Origin: Ruminococcus sp. | GTDB lineage: Bacteria > Bacillota > Clostridia > Oscillospirales > Ruminococcaceae | Direction of reading: 5' to 3' | NCBI GenBank assembly: GCA_017620025.1 | Contig: JAFZRF010000028.1 | Location: 1 to 45,655 of the forward strand | DNA: 45,655 nt | In this document: one piece after another, positions 12,413 through 20,681 of the stretch | How the letters are laid out: every line of letters starts with the position of its first letter | Position numbering within the stretch: position 1 is the stretch's first letter | Translations under genes and position numbers: made by a program | Notes under the pieces: model-generated | The model's database searches: none | Seen by the model: the letters and a program-made list of their open reading frames with translations, nothing else | Told to the model about the DNA's origin: nothing

Positions 12413-12493
12413 ATCCTGATGCAGCAGATAGCTTCCCGTAAGACACTATATTTACAAAGGGCATCAATGATGCTGACGGAAGGAGAATCTGAT

Positions 12494-13747
12494 ATGATGA
12501 AAAAAATGGCGGCCTTTATTGCGGGCCTTATGATGATAACGGGAGCCTGCACGGGCTGTGCTCCGCAGGCAGGGAATACAGCAATCGGCACTGAGCTTGC
12601 CGTGAGCCGTGAGGAGGGAAAGGAGCCCGACAGTCTCTATACCTCCGCACAGATGAAGTTTGCCACAGAGCTTTTCAGGCTCACCTTTGCGGCAGACAGC
12701 GACAGGAACGTGCTTGTATCGCCCTTCTCGGTGTATACCGCACTTGCCATGACCTCCAACGGAGCCACAGGTGACGGCCTTGCATCCTTTGAGGAACTGC
12801 TCGGCGGAGGCCTCACTGTCGACGATATCAATGAATACACAGCCGCCATGATAAACCGCCTCAACGCCACGGAGGACGGCGAGGTCAATATCCTTGATTC
12901 CATATGGTTCAGGGATGATGACAGCTTCAGGGTGAATACGGATTTCCTGAAGGAAACATCCGCTTATTACGGTGCGGACGCCTTCAAGGCCTCCTTTACA
13001 CCCGAGACTGTCAGGGAGATAAACAAGTGGGTGGATAATGGCACAAAGGGCATGATAGAGAAGCTTATCGACAATCCGGATGAGTTTGATGAGGAGACAG
13101 TCATGGTGCTTGTCAACAGCCTTTACTTCAAATGCGGATGGGCGAATGAGTATACAAGCTCACGCCCCTCTGAGTTCACTGCGGCAGACAGCACCGTAAG
13201 CACCCCTGATACCCTGTTCGGTACAGAGGATACCTACTACGAGGGCAAGGGCTATACAGGCTTCTCCAAGCCCTACAAAGGCGGATTCAGCTTCGTTGGA
13301 CTGCTTCCTGACGAGGGCACGGATATAGTGGACTTCATCAATTCACTTGATGCGCAGGAGCTTGCAGACACGCTTTCAAAGCCAAAGGATGGCACGGTAC
13401 ATACCTCCATGCCCAAGCTCAGCCTTGATTATGACAAGGACCTTCTCGGTATAGTCGGCGAAATGGGACTGAACAGCAGCGGTCTTGAGAACATAGCAGC
13501 GCCGGATTCTCCGTCAAAGGAGTTCGGCATCAGCAAGATAATCCACAAGACGAAGATAGATCTTAACGAGACAGGTACTGAGGCCGCAGCGGCAACGGCT
13601 GTGGAGATACGCAAGTTGGAAGCGGTCATTGCAAATCCGGAAAAGAGTTATTACGTATATCTGAACCGTCCCTTCGTATATATGATAGTGGACGATGCAA
13701 CAGGTCTGCCGCTCTTCATGGGAGCAGTGCTTGACGCAGCGGAGTGA
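12494..13747 (+). CDS. Serpin lipoprotein
   Basis: This is a 417-residue protease inhibitor. I chose the ATG at 12494, which follows GGAAGGAG (12478-12485) by 8 nt; an adjoining ATG at 12497 is possible. The N-terminus is lipoprotein-like: a hydrophobic core ends in MITGACTGC, with Cys19 or Cys22 as lipidation site. The serpin fold spans residues ~50-415 and includes LVSPFSVYTALAMTSNGATG and NRPFVYMIVDDATGLPLFMG. The reactive-loop hinge NETGTEAAAATAVEI (from about residue 358) is a textbook inhibitory hinge. The loop is about seven residues longer than in antitrypsin, so the cleaved bond cannot be named. There is no dockerin: it would sit on the cell membrane, whereas its neighbour is secreted. 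Related gut-bacterial serpins inhibit host or bacterial serine proteases. Confidence 0.92.
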   Translation: MMKKMAAFIAGLMMITGACTGCAPQAGNTAIGTELAVSREEGKEPDSLYTSAQMKFATELFRLTFAADSDRNVLVSPFSVYTALAMTSNGATGDGLASFEELLGGGLTVDDINEYTAAMINRLNATEDGEVNILDSIWFRDDDSFRVNTDFLKETSAYYGADAFKASFTPETVREINKWVDNGTKGMIEKLIDNPDEFDEETVMVLVNSLYFKCGWANEYTSSRPSEFTAADSTVSTPDTLFGTEDTYYEGKGYTGFSKPYKGGFSFVGLLPDEGTDIVDFINSLDAQELADTLSKPKDGTVHTSMPKLSLDYDKDLLGIVGEMGLNSSGLENIAAPDSPSKEFGISKIIHKTKIDLNETGTEAAAATAVEIRKLEAVIANPEKSYYVYLNRPFVYMIVDDATGLPLFMGAVLDAAE

Positions 13748-13811
13748 GCAGAGAACGCCACGCCAGTGTTCCACATACGCTTAAAGAGTAATTTTCCAAC
13801 AGTTTGGGATT

Positions 13812-14035
13812 CTAAAGGGGCTGCGCCCCTTTAGCGGAGTCCAGAGGCAGAGCCTCTGGCAGGGTGACTCCCCACAGTGTGGGGAGATGTCAGCGAAGCT
13901 GACAGAGGGGACGGACCGGTTAGGTCGGGACAGAGTCCCGCAATATCCGCAGGGCGCTTCGCAAGGGGTGAATTCCAAAACAGTCCGGGGGACTGTTTTG
14001 GAAGAGGGGACGCCTTGCAAGTGAAGGCGTCCCCT
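13812..14035. repeat. Array of seven consecutive hairpins
   Basis: Within 224 bp there are seven inverted repeats with short loops. Stems: CTAAAGGGGC 13812-13821/13825-13834; CCAGAGGC 13841-13848/13852-13859; CTCCCCAC 13868-13875/13879-13886; TGTCAGC 13888-13894/13898-13904; CGGGAC 13926-13931/13935-13940; CCAAAACAGTCC 13975-13986/13990-14001; AGGGGACGCCTT 14005-14016/14024-14035. None is followed by a T-run, so they are not ordinary terminators. The array looks like a dispersed REP-type repeat; similar hairpin strings are common between genes in Oscillospiraceae. No coding potential. Confidence 0.8.
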
Positions 14036-14045
14036 GATATAACAT

Positions 14046-14077
14046 AAAAGCCGCAGCATTTCCGTGCTGCGGCTTTA
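14046..14077 (-). terminator. Terminator at the end of the long minus-strand operon
   Basis: AAAGCCGCAGCA and TGCTGCGGCTTT form a 12-bp stem (14047-14076), followed leftward by ttttatgtt. It lies 20 bp after the last transketolase gene. The T-rich flank on the other side suggests it can also stop rightward transcripts from the serpins. Confidence 0.85.
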
Positions 14078-14095
14078 TCAGCTTATAACGGGCTC

Positions 14096-15040
14096 TTACT
14101 TCTTCAGAGCCTTCTTTACTGTGTTTACGATGTTCTCAGCTGAGAGACCGAACTCCTTGAGCAGGTCAACAGCAGGACCGGAATGGCCGAACTCGTCGTT
14201 TACGCCGATCTTGATTACAGGTACGGGACAGCACTCTGTAACAGCCTCAGCTACAGCAGAACCGAGTCCGCCGATGATGCTGTGCTCCTCAGCGGTTACG
14301 ATAAGGCCTGTCTCCTTGGCAGCCTTGCAGATGATGTCCTTGTCAAGAGGCTTGATGGTGTGGATGTTGATGACTCTTGCGGAGATGCCCTCAGCAGCAA
14401 GTGTCTCAGCAGCCTGTACAGCCTCGTTTACCATAAGACCTGTTGCAACGATAGTGATGTCGTTTCCGTCACGCATTGTAACGCCCTTGCCGAGCTCAAA
14501 CTTGTATGTAGCGGGATCGTTGATCACCGGTACTGCAAGTCTTCCGAAACGCATATATACAGGGCCGTTGAAGTCGAGAGCAGCCTTTACAGCAGCTCTT
14601 GCCTCTGTATCATCACAGGGATTGATGATCGTCATGCCGGGGATTGTACGCATAAGAGCGATATCCTCGTTGCACTGATGTGTAGCGCCGTCCTCACCTA
14701 CGGAGATGCCTGCGTGTGTAGCGCCGATCTTTACGTTGAGGTGGGGGTAGCCGATAGAGTTGCGGACGATCTCAAAAGCACGTCCGGCAGCGAACATTGC
14801 AAAAGTTGAAGCGAAGGGGATCTTTCCGCAGGCAGCAAGACCGGCAGCAACGCCCATCATGTTAGCCTCAGCGATACCGCAGTCAAAGAAACGCTCGGGA
14901 CAGGCCTTCTTGAAGATGCCTGTCTTTGTAGCTGCTGCAAGGTCTGCATCGAGTACTACTAAGTCCTTGTACTCGCCGGCCAGGTCTCTGAGAGCCTCGC
15001 CGTAGCTTTCTCTGGTAGCCTTTTTGATAACATCTGCCAT
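14096..15040 (-). CDS. Transketolase, C-terminal subunit
   Basis: This 314-residue protein is the second half of a split transketolase: the pyrimidine-binding domain (residues ~1-165) and the C-terminal regulatory domain. Landmarks are DCGIAEANMMGVAAGLA, with the Glu that activates the thiamine cofactor, then FAMFAAGRAFE and TAEEHSIIGGLGSAVAE. With the partner encoded just upstream it should transfer two-carbon units between sugar phosphates in the non-oxidative pentose phosphate pathway. The ribosome site GGAGGG precedes the ATG, and the gap to the first half is 4 bp. Splitting the enzyme into two genes is common in this group. Confidence 0.93.
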   Translation of the reverse strand: MADVIKKATRESYGEALRDLAGEYKDLVVLDADLAAATKTGIFKKACPERFFDCGIAEANMMGVAAGLAACGKIPFASTFAMFAAGRAFEIVRNSIGYPHLNVKIGATHAGISVGEDGATHQCNEDIALMRTIPGMTIINPCDDTEARAAVKAALDFNGPVYMRFGRLAVPVINDPATYKFELGKGVTMRDGNDITIVATGLMVNEAVQAAETLAAEGISARVINIHTIKPLDKDIICKAAKETGLIVTAEEHSIIGGLGSAVAEAVTECCPVPVIKIGVNDEFGHSGPAVDLLKEFGLSAENIVNTVKKALKK

Positions 15041-15044
15041 TGTC

Positions 15045-15884
15045 TTAACCCTCCAATTCCTTTAACTGAGCATTCAGCTCGGACATAGCCTGATCGTACT
15101 GCTCCTTGTTGGGAGCTGTGCCGTGCCAGCCTACCTGATTCTCCATGAATGATACGCCCTTGCCCTTTACGGACTTCTGTACGATCACTACAGGCTTGCC
15201 GGATACGGATTCAGCCTCAGTGAAGGCAGCATCAAGGCTGTCGAAATCGTGAGCGTCAGCAGTGATAACGTGCCAGCCGAAAGCAGCGAACTTGTCTGTG
15301 ATAGGCTCGGGTGAGCATACCTCAGTGATAGGTCCGTCGATCTGGAGACCGTTGTTGTCTACGATAGCTACGAGGTTATCAAGTCCCTTGTGGGCAGCGA
15401 ACATAGCAGCCTCCCAGACCTGACCTTCCTCTATCTCACCGTCGCCGAGGATGGTGTATACCTTGTAGGACTTGTTGTCGAGCTTGCCGGCAAGAGCCAT
15501 ACCGCAGGCAGCGGAGATGCCCTGACCGAGTGAGCCGCTTGACATATCAACTCCGGGGATGTGGATGCAGGGATGACCCTGGAGAAGAGCGCCGATATGA
15601 CGGAGAGACTTCAGCTCCTCCTCGGGGAAGAAGCCCTTCTGTGCGAGTACGGAGTACAGAGCGGGAGCGGTATGTCCCTTTGAGAGCACGAGACGGTCTC
15701 TGTCCTTATTATCGGGATCCTTTGCGTCTACGTTCATCTTGTTGAAGTAGAGATAGGTGAGGGTGTCGCTTATGGAGAGCGATCCGCCGGGATGACCGGA
15801 TTTAGCGTTATAGGTTCCCTCGATAACGCCCATTCTTACCTTGCAGGCGATCTGCTGCAAATTCTTTTTTGTTGCTGCGTCCAT
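15045..15884 (-). CDS. Transketolase, N-terminal (thiamine-binding) subunit
   Basis: This 279-residue protein is the diphosphate-binding half of transketolase. SKGHTAPALYSVLAQKGFF and the GDGEIEEGQ...NNGLQIDG motif, which binds Mg and thiamine diphosphate, are present. GSLGQGISAACGMALAGKL lies between them. It works as a complex with the protein of the next gene (4-bp gap). Start at the ATG at 15884 with GGAGGT at 15889-15894. It continues the minus-strand gene run, 43 bp after the small membrane protein. Confidence 0.93.
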   Translation of the reverse strand: MDAATKKNLQQIACKVRMGVIEGTYNAKSGHPGGSLSISDTLTYLYFNKMNVDAKDPDNKDRDRLVLSKGHTAPALYSVLAQKGFFPEEELKSLRHIGALLQGHPCIHIPGVDMSSGSLGQGISAACGMALAGKLDNKSYKVYTILGDGEIEEGQVWEAAMFAAHKGLDNLVAIVDNNGLQIDGPITEVCSPEPITDKFAAFGWHVITADAHDFDSLDAAFTEAESVSGKPVVIVQKSVKGKGVSFMENQVGWHGTAPNKEQYDQAMSELNAQLKELEG

Positions 15885-15927
15885 GATAACCTCCAGTTAG
15901 TTTTTTATTAACGGCATTAAGCCGTGA

Positions 15928-16173
15928 TCAGTGTGAATCCTTGGCTGAGTCTGCTATGCCTCTTATCAGGAGCACGGCTCCTGCGGCAATGAAGATCAGC
16001 GGTTTCTTTCCGGCACGTCCGAAAATGAACAGTGCCGTCGGAACATCTGCGCCGCCGATGATGCCTATGCCGTCCGGCGGGAACAGATATGACCATACGA
16101 AAGGGACAAGTCCGAGCGCAAGCACTATAAGGCCTGCGAAGATGTAGTATCTGCTGATATTTTTCTTCTTCAT
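15928..16173 (-). CDS. Small membrane protein with a GIIGGAD motif
   Basis: This 81-residue protein has two hydrophobic stretches (about residues 10-32 and 58-71). Between them lies GIGIIGGADVPTALFIFGR, which resembles the GIIGGADGPT motif in the beta subunits of sodium-pumping decarboxylases (OadB/GcdB family). It is far too short to be such a subunit, so I do not assign a function. It could be a stand-alone small protein family that shares this loop. AAGGAGG precedes the ATG. It lies between a HAD phosphatase (67-bp gap with a CTTCCG/CGGAAG hairpin) and the transketolase genes. Confidence 0.75.
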   Translation of the reverse strand: MKKKNISRYYIFAGLIVLALGLVPFVWSYLFPPDGIGIIGGADVPTALFIFGRAGKKPLIFIAAGAVLLIRGIADSAKDSH

Positions 16174-16240
16174 CGCCCCTCCTTATATTGTAACACTTCC
16201 GTATATGCGGAAGCAATCTATTTTTTGCTGAATGGCAGTC

Positions 16241-17062
16241 TCAGAGACCGCATTTTCTGATAACTTCCTCTATGAGCTCCGCTATAGCGCCCTCGTCGCA
16301 GGTGCGGGTGAGGACGAGGTCTGCGTTCTGCTTGACGATATCCTCTGCATTCGCGGGGCAGGCTCCGAGATCGGCGGCCTTTATCATTTCAAGGTCGTTG
16401 TCGAAGTCGCCGGCAGAGACGAAGGTGAAATCCTCGTATCCGGGAAGTGTGCGGTACACCTCCAGTGCCGAGCCCTTGCTTATGCCCTCCGGGAGCATCT
16501 CATAGAAGATATCGGAGGACTTGACGAAATCCGTACCGGTGCAGTCCATGCCCTTCACAAGGAGCTCCATGTGCATGACGTCCTCGGGCGCCATGGAGAA
16601 GAGCACCTTCAGCCAGCCGCCGTCAGGGACATCTGCAAGCTCACAGTATTCAGGAGTAATGCCGCATACATCGGTGTGGAACTGCTGATAGTCGGTGTTG
16701 CGGAAGACATATGTACCCTCGGTGCGGAGCACTTCTCCGCCTGCCTCGGGCATAGCTTTGATTATATCTCCGGTGAGCTGTCTTGCTCTCTCCGGCAGCG
16801 GGTGAGTGTAGAGCGTAGTGCCGGTGCTGTAGTCGTGTATCGCAGAACCGTTGTACATGATGACGGGGCTGCTCAGTTCCAGCAGGCGGACGTACTGCTC
16901 AAATGACTGTATCGTGCGTCCCGTGGCTACGGAGAACTGTCCGCCGAGCTCACGGAAACGCTTTATGGCAGCGATATCGGTATCGGTGATCTGCTTCTTT
17001 GAATTGAGCAGCGTGCCGTCCATATCGCTCAGGATGATGACTTTGCTTATATCCTCAAACAA
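16241..17062 (-). CDS. Cof-type HAD phosphatase
   Basis: This 273-residue protein belongs to the haloacid dehalogenase superfamily, Cof subgroup (sugar-phosphate or nucleotide phosphatases). Motif I is LSDMDGTLLN (nucleophile Asp13), motif II is VATGRT, the motif III lysine is in ISKGSALE, and motif IV is VSAGDFDNDLEM. A type IIb cap lies between II and III. The substrate is unknown. I place the start at the TTG at 17062, five bases after the stop of the pseudouridine synthase gene, since longer frames run deep into that gene. The ribosome site is weak (TGGGGT), so translational coupling is likely. Confidence 0.88.
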   Translation of the reverse strand: MFEDISKVIILSDMDGTLLNSKKQITDTDIAAIKRFRELGGQFSVATGRTIQSFEQYVRLLELSSPVIMYNGSAIHDYSTGTTLYTHPLPERARQLTGDIIKAMPEAGGEVLRTEGTYVFRNTDYQQFHTDVCGITPEYCELADVPDGGWLKVLFSMAPEDVMHMELLVKGMDCTGTDFVKSSDIFYEMLPEGISKGSALEVYRTLPGYEDFTFVSAGDFDNDLEMIKAADLGACPANAEDIVKQNADLVLTRTCDEGAIAELIEEVIRKCGL

Positions 17063-17067
17063 TTGAT

Positions 17068-17985
17068 CTACCCCATTCTGTCGAGCTTGTTCAGCACCGA
17101 CTGGAAATAGTCCGGCAGGGGACTTGTGAATTCCATATACTCCCCGGTGGAGGGATGTATGAAGCCTATCTTGCGGGCGTGGAGGCACTGCCCCTCCAGC
17201 CCCTTGTAGGGCTTGCCGTATACGTCGTCGCCCAGCACGGGATGACCGATGTAGGCGAGATGCACACGTATCTGATGGGTGCGCCCTGTTTCAAGGCGGA
17301 GCCTTACGTGGGCGTATCCGGCGTACTGCTTCAGTACGGTGTAATGCGTGACGGCATTGCGGGAATTCTCCTGAGTGACACACATCTTCTTCCTGTCGGT
17401 CTTATGGCGGCCGATAGGGGCATCGACTGTGCCCTCGGGCTCTCTGAAGCTGCCGCAGGCGACGGCTTCGTATTCACGGGTGAAGCTGTGCTCCTTTATC
17501 TGCTCCGCAAGGAAGAGGTGGGAGCGGTCGTTCTTGGCGACTATCAGCAGCCCGCTGGTGTTCTTGTCTATGCGGTGTACTATGCCCGGGCGTATCACTC
17601 CGTTTATGCCGGAGAGACTGTCTCCGCAGTGCCACAGCAGGGCATTGACGAGAGTGCCGGTATAGTTTCCGTGTGCAGGGTGTACGACCATGCCCTTCGG
17701 CTTGTTGACCACAAGGAGGTCGCTGTCCTCGTAGACGATATCAAGCGGTATCTCCTCCGGTACGGCATCCATAGGCTGCGGCTCCGGGAGGGTAACGGAT
17801 ATCTCCTCGCCGCCCCTGAGCTTGTAGTTCTTGCTCACGGCCTTTCCGCCGGCAAGGACTGCGCCGTCTGCTATGAGTGACTGGACGGCGGAGCGTGTGA
17901 GCTCCGGGATGCTGTCGGAGACGAACCTGTCTATCCTCTCTCCGGTGTTCTCCGGTGAGACGGACAGGAGCACGGTATCAGTCAT
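17068..17985 (-). CDS. rluD: RluA/RluD-family rRNA pseudouridine synthase
   Basis: This 305-residue protein converts uridines in RNA, probably 23S rRNA, to pseudouridine. An S4 RNA-binding domain fills residues ~10-70, and the catalytic domain carries HRIDKNTSGLLIVAKND with the catalytic Asp. LETGRTHQIRVHLAYIGHP and VLGDDVYG are the other family motifs. It overlaps the lspA stop by 8 bp, the common lspA-rluD (ylyB) pairing of Firmicutes. The exact target site cannot be read from sequence. Confidence 0.93.
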   Translation of the reverse strand: MTDTVLLSVSPENTGERIDRFVSDSIPELTRSAVQSLIADGAVLAGGKAVSKNYKLRGGEEISVTLPEPQPMDAVPEEIPLDIVYEDSDLLVVNKPKGMVVHPAHGNYTGTLVNALLWHCGDSLSGINGVIRPGIVHRIDKNTSGLLIVAKNDRSHLFLAEQIKEHSFTREYEAVACGSFREPEGTVDAPIGRHKTDRKKMCVTQENSRNAVTHYTVLKQYAGYAHVRLRLETGRTHQIRVHLAYIGHPVLGDDVYGKPYKGLEGQCLHARKIGFIHPSTGEYMEFTSPLPDYFQSVLNKLDRMG

Positions 17986-18475
17986 TGTCTGCCGCCTTTC
18001 CGGTCTTCTTTTCCTTGCGGCCGTCGATGAAGAGCATATATATCACAACGAGGAATACCGCAACGGTAACGCATATGTCCGCCACGTTGAATATCGCAAA
18101 GCGGAAGAGCTTTATCTCTATCATGTCAACGACATAGCCGAGGCGTATTCGGTCGATGATGTTTCCTATGCCTCCGGCAATGAGGAGGGCGAGCGAGAAG
18201 CTGAGCAGCTTTGAGCGGTTTCTTGTTCTGATGAATGCGACGGCAGCGCCGATTATAACGAGAGAGGTGAAACCGATAAGGAACCACTTCTGTCCGGCCA
18301 TGCTGCCGAAGATAGCGCCCCTGTTCTCAAGGTAGGTGAGGTCGATGATCTTCGTATCGCCTATATGTATGAAATCGACCGAGCCCATCTCACGCAGTGA
18401 GGTGGAAGCCCAGTATTTAACGAGCTGGTCGGCTCCGATAAGCAGGAGCATCATAATCAGCAGAAGTATCATCAT
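17978..18475 (-). CDS. lspA: Lipoprotein signal peptidase (signal peptidase II)
   Basis: This 165-residue polytopic membrane protease cuts signal peptides from prolipoproteins, a job needed for the lipoproteins encoded in this window. It has four hydrophobic segments, the ENRGAIFG motif, NIIDRIRLGYVVDMI and FNVADICVT, the last two with the catalytic aspartates. I start it at the ATG at 18475, seven bases after AAAGGA; a longer in-frame reading crosses the divIVA tail and is rejected. The C-terminus overlaps rluD by 8 bp. Confidence 0.94.
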   Translation of the reverse strand: MMILLLIMMLLLIGADQLVKYWASTSLREMGSVDFIHIGDTKIIDLTYLENRGAIFGSMAGQKWFLIGFTSLVIIGAAVAFIRTRNRSKLLSFSLALLIAGGIGNIIDRIRLGYVVDMIEIKLFRFAIFNVADICVTVAVFLVVIYMLFIDGRKEKKTGKAADND

Positions 18476-18510
18476 GGCATTATCCTTTCGGGCGTAAGGG
18501 CAGTAATAAG

Positions 18511-18533
18511 CCTGCTGCCGACATGGCAGCAGG
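18511..18533 (-). terminator. Hairpin between divIVA and lspA
   Basis: CCTGCTGCC (18511-18519) pairs with GGCAGCAGG (18525-18533), a perfect 9-bp stem 15 bp after the divIVA stop. The leftward tail (cttattactg) is only weakly U-rich. It may be a partial terminator or an mRNA processing or stability element within the operon. Confidence 0.5.
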
Positions 18534-18548
18534 CGGATAGGCGTATGA

Positions 18549-19274
18549 TCACTCAGCAGATTCCTCAGCTGCGAAAGCAGCAACGGCGTCTGCCGGAGCC
18601 TCGGTGACTGTCTTGATGGAGGCGTTGGCAGCTGCAAGGAAATCAGCAGCAGTCCTGCCCTCCTCGGCAGCGGGAGCTTCCTCTGCGGGAGCAGCGGTAT
18701 CCGGTGCGGGAACTTCGGCATTCTCAGCCGGAATCTCAGCCTCAGCGGGCGCAGCTTCCTCAGCGATCTCCTCTTCGGGCTCCTCGTCCTCCGGGAAGTC
18801 TTCGGGCATGGTTGAAATGAGCTCTAAGTGCTCCTTGTACATATCGAACAGCTGACGCTTGAAATCAGAGACCTGCTGATGAGCGATACGGAGGTTCTCC
18901 TTCTCACGGAGTATCTCCTCCTTGTTCTGCTCCATAGCAGCGGCGTGCTTATGCACAGCCTCGTCCTCGAGGGCGTCTGCCTTGGCCTTGGCCTCGGCTA
19001 TGATCTGCTCAGCCTTTTCCTTTGCTTCGTCAAGGACCTGATGTCCCTGCTTCTGAGCCATGAGGAGAGCGTCCTTCAGGGCGTCCTCGTCACGCATATA
19101 TTCTCTGACTTTATCAGCAAGTATCTGTATCTTGTTGTTGGCCTCGGCTCTCTCTCTTTCCATCTCATCGAGCTCAGCCTCGAGCTGTGAGAAGAACTCG
19201 TCGATCTCTTCCTGCTTGTAGCCGAAAGCAGCCTTTTCAAACTTTTTATTTCTAACGTCCTTTGAAGTAATCAT
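18549..19274 (-). CDS. divIVA: DivIVA-family septum/pole protein
   Basis: This 241-residue scaffold recognises curved membrane at septa and poles. The N-terminal DivIVA signature (MITSKDVRNKKF and GYKQEEIDEFFSQLE) is followed by a long coiled coil to about residue 155. A low-complexity tail of Ala, Glu and Pro (~155-241) follows, longer than is usual. It sits 12 bp after ylmH within the division cluster. Translation starts at the ATG at 19274. Confidence 0.93.
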   Translation of the reverse strand: MITSKDVRNKKFEKAAFGYKQEEIDEFFSQLEAELDEMERERAEANNKIQILADKVREYMRDEDALKDALLMAQKQGHQVLDEAKEKAEQIIAEAKAKADALEDEAVHKHAAAMEQNKEEILREKENLRIAHQQVSDFKRQLFDMYKEHLELISTMPEDFPEDEEPEEEIAEEAAPAEAEIPAENAEVPAPDTAAPAEEAPAAEEGRTAADFLAAANASIKTVTEAPADAVAAFAAEESAE

Positions 19275-19286
19275 TCTATTTCACCT

Positions 19287-20054
19287 CTATATAAATTTTC
19301 TCAGCTGTATATGCAGGCGTCCGCTACGGGTAGTGCCGGATGAGCCTGCGAATATGAATCTTCCGCTGCCGCGCACGGAGAGGATATCCCCCTCGTTCAG
19401 TTCGTGTGAGACAGAGGTAACGGTGAAGTGGTTCACGTCCACCTTTTCCGAACGGATAAGTCTTGCGGCGTTCTCACGGCTGACATTTGCAGCGAGTGCA
19501 ACGATACAGTCAAGACGCAGGGAAGCAGCAGTGCCGCCTATCTCCTGAAATGCCTGTTCGGTATTGAGCCCGAAGGGCCTGTCATCGTTTACCTTTACTC
19601 CTACTCTGCCTATCTTGCTGACAGAGGAGAGGATATCTCCGGCGGCGACATCCGTAACAAGAACCTGCGCAACGCCCTTGTCAACGACGATATCTCCGAT
19701 GACCTCACGCTTGAGCATCAGCCCCATGAAGGAGCCGAGAAAATCCCGGTGTGTGAGGGTATCCTCCGTGCGGAAGGTAAAGGTGAGACACTTCATAGGG
19801 AAGCTCTCCATGTACTGATCTGCGGCATAATCCGGGTATATGACGAGCATCTTCCTGCGGGCGTTCTCATAGCCGCCCCACAGGGCGTAGAGGAGCTCGC
19901 CGGTATTGCGTCTGCACCATCTCTCCGCCTCGGCGCATTGTCTTTCGTCGAGAAAGCGGGAGTAGACACAGAAGCCCGAGCGCTCGCACTGCCGGACCAT
20001 ATCCTCAAGCCTTGCGATAAAGAGCCTGTCGGTCTGACCGTGAGTATTCTGCAT
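19287..20054 (-). CDS. ylmH: YlmH-family S4-domain RNA-binding protein
   Basis: This 255-residue protein has a conserved N-terminal domain and a C-terminal S4 domain (from RLDCIVALAANVSRENAARL to the end). In Firmicutes, YlmH lies between sepF and divIVA. Relatives bind stalled 50S-tRNA complexes in ribosome quality control. The gap to sepF is 8 bp, so co-translation is likely. ylmG and ileS, often found in this cluster, are absent here. Confidence 0.9.
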   Translation of the reverse strand: MQNTHGQTDRLFIARLEDMVRQCERSGFCVYSRFLDERQCAEAERWCRRNTGELLYALWGGYENARRKMLVIYPDYAADQYMESFPMKCLTFTFRTEDTLTHRDFLGSFMGLMLKREVIGDIVVDKGVAQVLVTDVAAGDILSSVSKIGRVGVKVNDDRPFGLNTEQAFQEIGGTAASLRLDCIVALAANVSRENAARLIRSEKVDVNHFTVTSVSHELNEGDILSVRGSGRFIFAGSSGTTRSGRLHIQLRKFI

Positions 20055-20062
20055 TATCCGGA

Positions 20063-20590
20063 TCAGATGAATACGCCGTTGTTCTCAAGCTCTCCTACGA
20101 GATCCTCGCCGATGAAATCAACGTTGTAGGGAGTGATGATGTATGTGAGGTTTGCAACGGGCTTGAGACTTCCGCCGTTAGCGTAAGCAACGCCTACGAG
20201 AAAATCTATGATCCTTCTTTTGTTTTCAGGTGAAGCAGTTTCAAGGTTGAGGACAACTGTCTTCTTTGCGATCAGGTGATCGGCGATCTGCTTTGCGTCG
20301 GTAAATGCGGAGGGCTTCACAAGAACTACCTGAAGCTGCGCTGTTGTCTGGATATTCACTACCTTATTACCTCTTTTCTCGCCTGTAGCAGGGCGTTCTG
20401 AGTATTCCGGAGCGGCTGCGGGAGCTGCCGGTGCAGCGGGTGCCGGAGCAGATGCTGACGGAGCCGGAGCGGAGTATGCGGGATGCTCGTCCCTTACGAT
20501 ACGCTCGGTCCTTGCGGAAGGCTCGGGGATGTTCAGATCCTCGTCTTCGTTAGAAAAAAAGAACTCCTTGAACTTATCGAAAATTTCCAT
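20063..20590 (-). CDS. sepF: Cell division protein SepF
   Basis: This 175-residue cytoplasmic protein tethers FtsZ to the membrane and aligns the Z-ring. The N-terminal amphipathic stretch MEIFDKFKEFFF would bind the membrane. An Ala/Pro-rich linker (~35-70) follows, then the SepF core with VVNIQTTAQLQVVLVKPSAF and DFLVGVAYANGGSLKPV. I start at the ATG at 20590 with GGAG nine bases upstream; two ATGs further up (20614, 20605) would spoil the amphipathic N-terminus. Confidence 0.93.
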   Translation of the reverse strand: MEIFDKFKEFFFSNEDEDLNIPEPSARTERIVRDEHPAYSAPAPSASAPAPAAPAAPAAAPEYSERPATGEKRGNKVVNIQTTAQLQVVLVKPSAFTDAKQIADHLIAKKTVVLNLETASPENKRRIIDFLVGVAYANGGSLKPVANLTYIITPYNVDFIGEDLVGELENNGVFI

Positions 20591-20681
20591 GGTATGATTC
20601 TCCATTCTCCGCATGAAAATATATCAGCCGGAGAGCCATGCGGAAACTCTTGCGGTATATTTATCACTTCAGGAAAGCCTG

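Noticed and set aside
19428-20129. A 233-codon plus-strand ORF opposite ylmH
   Set aside because: Antisense shadow of ylmH and sepF, without a ribosome site or domain.
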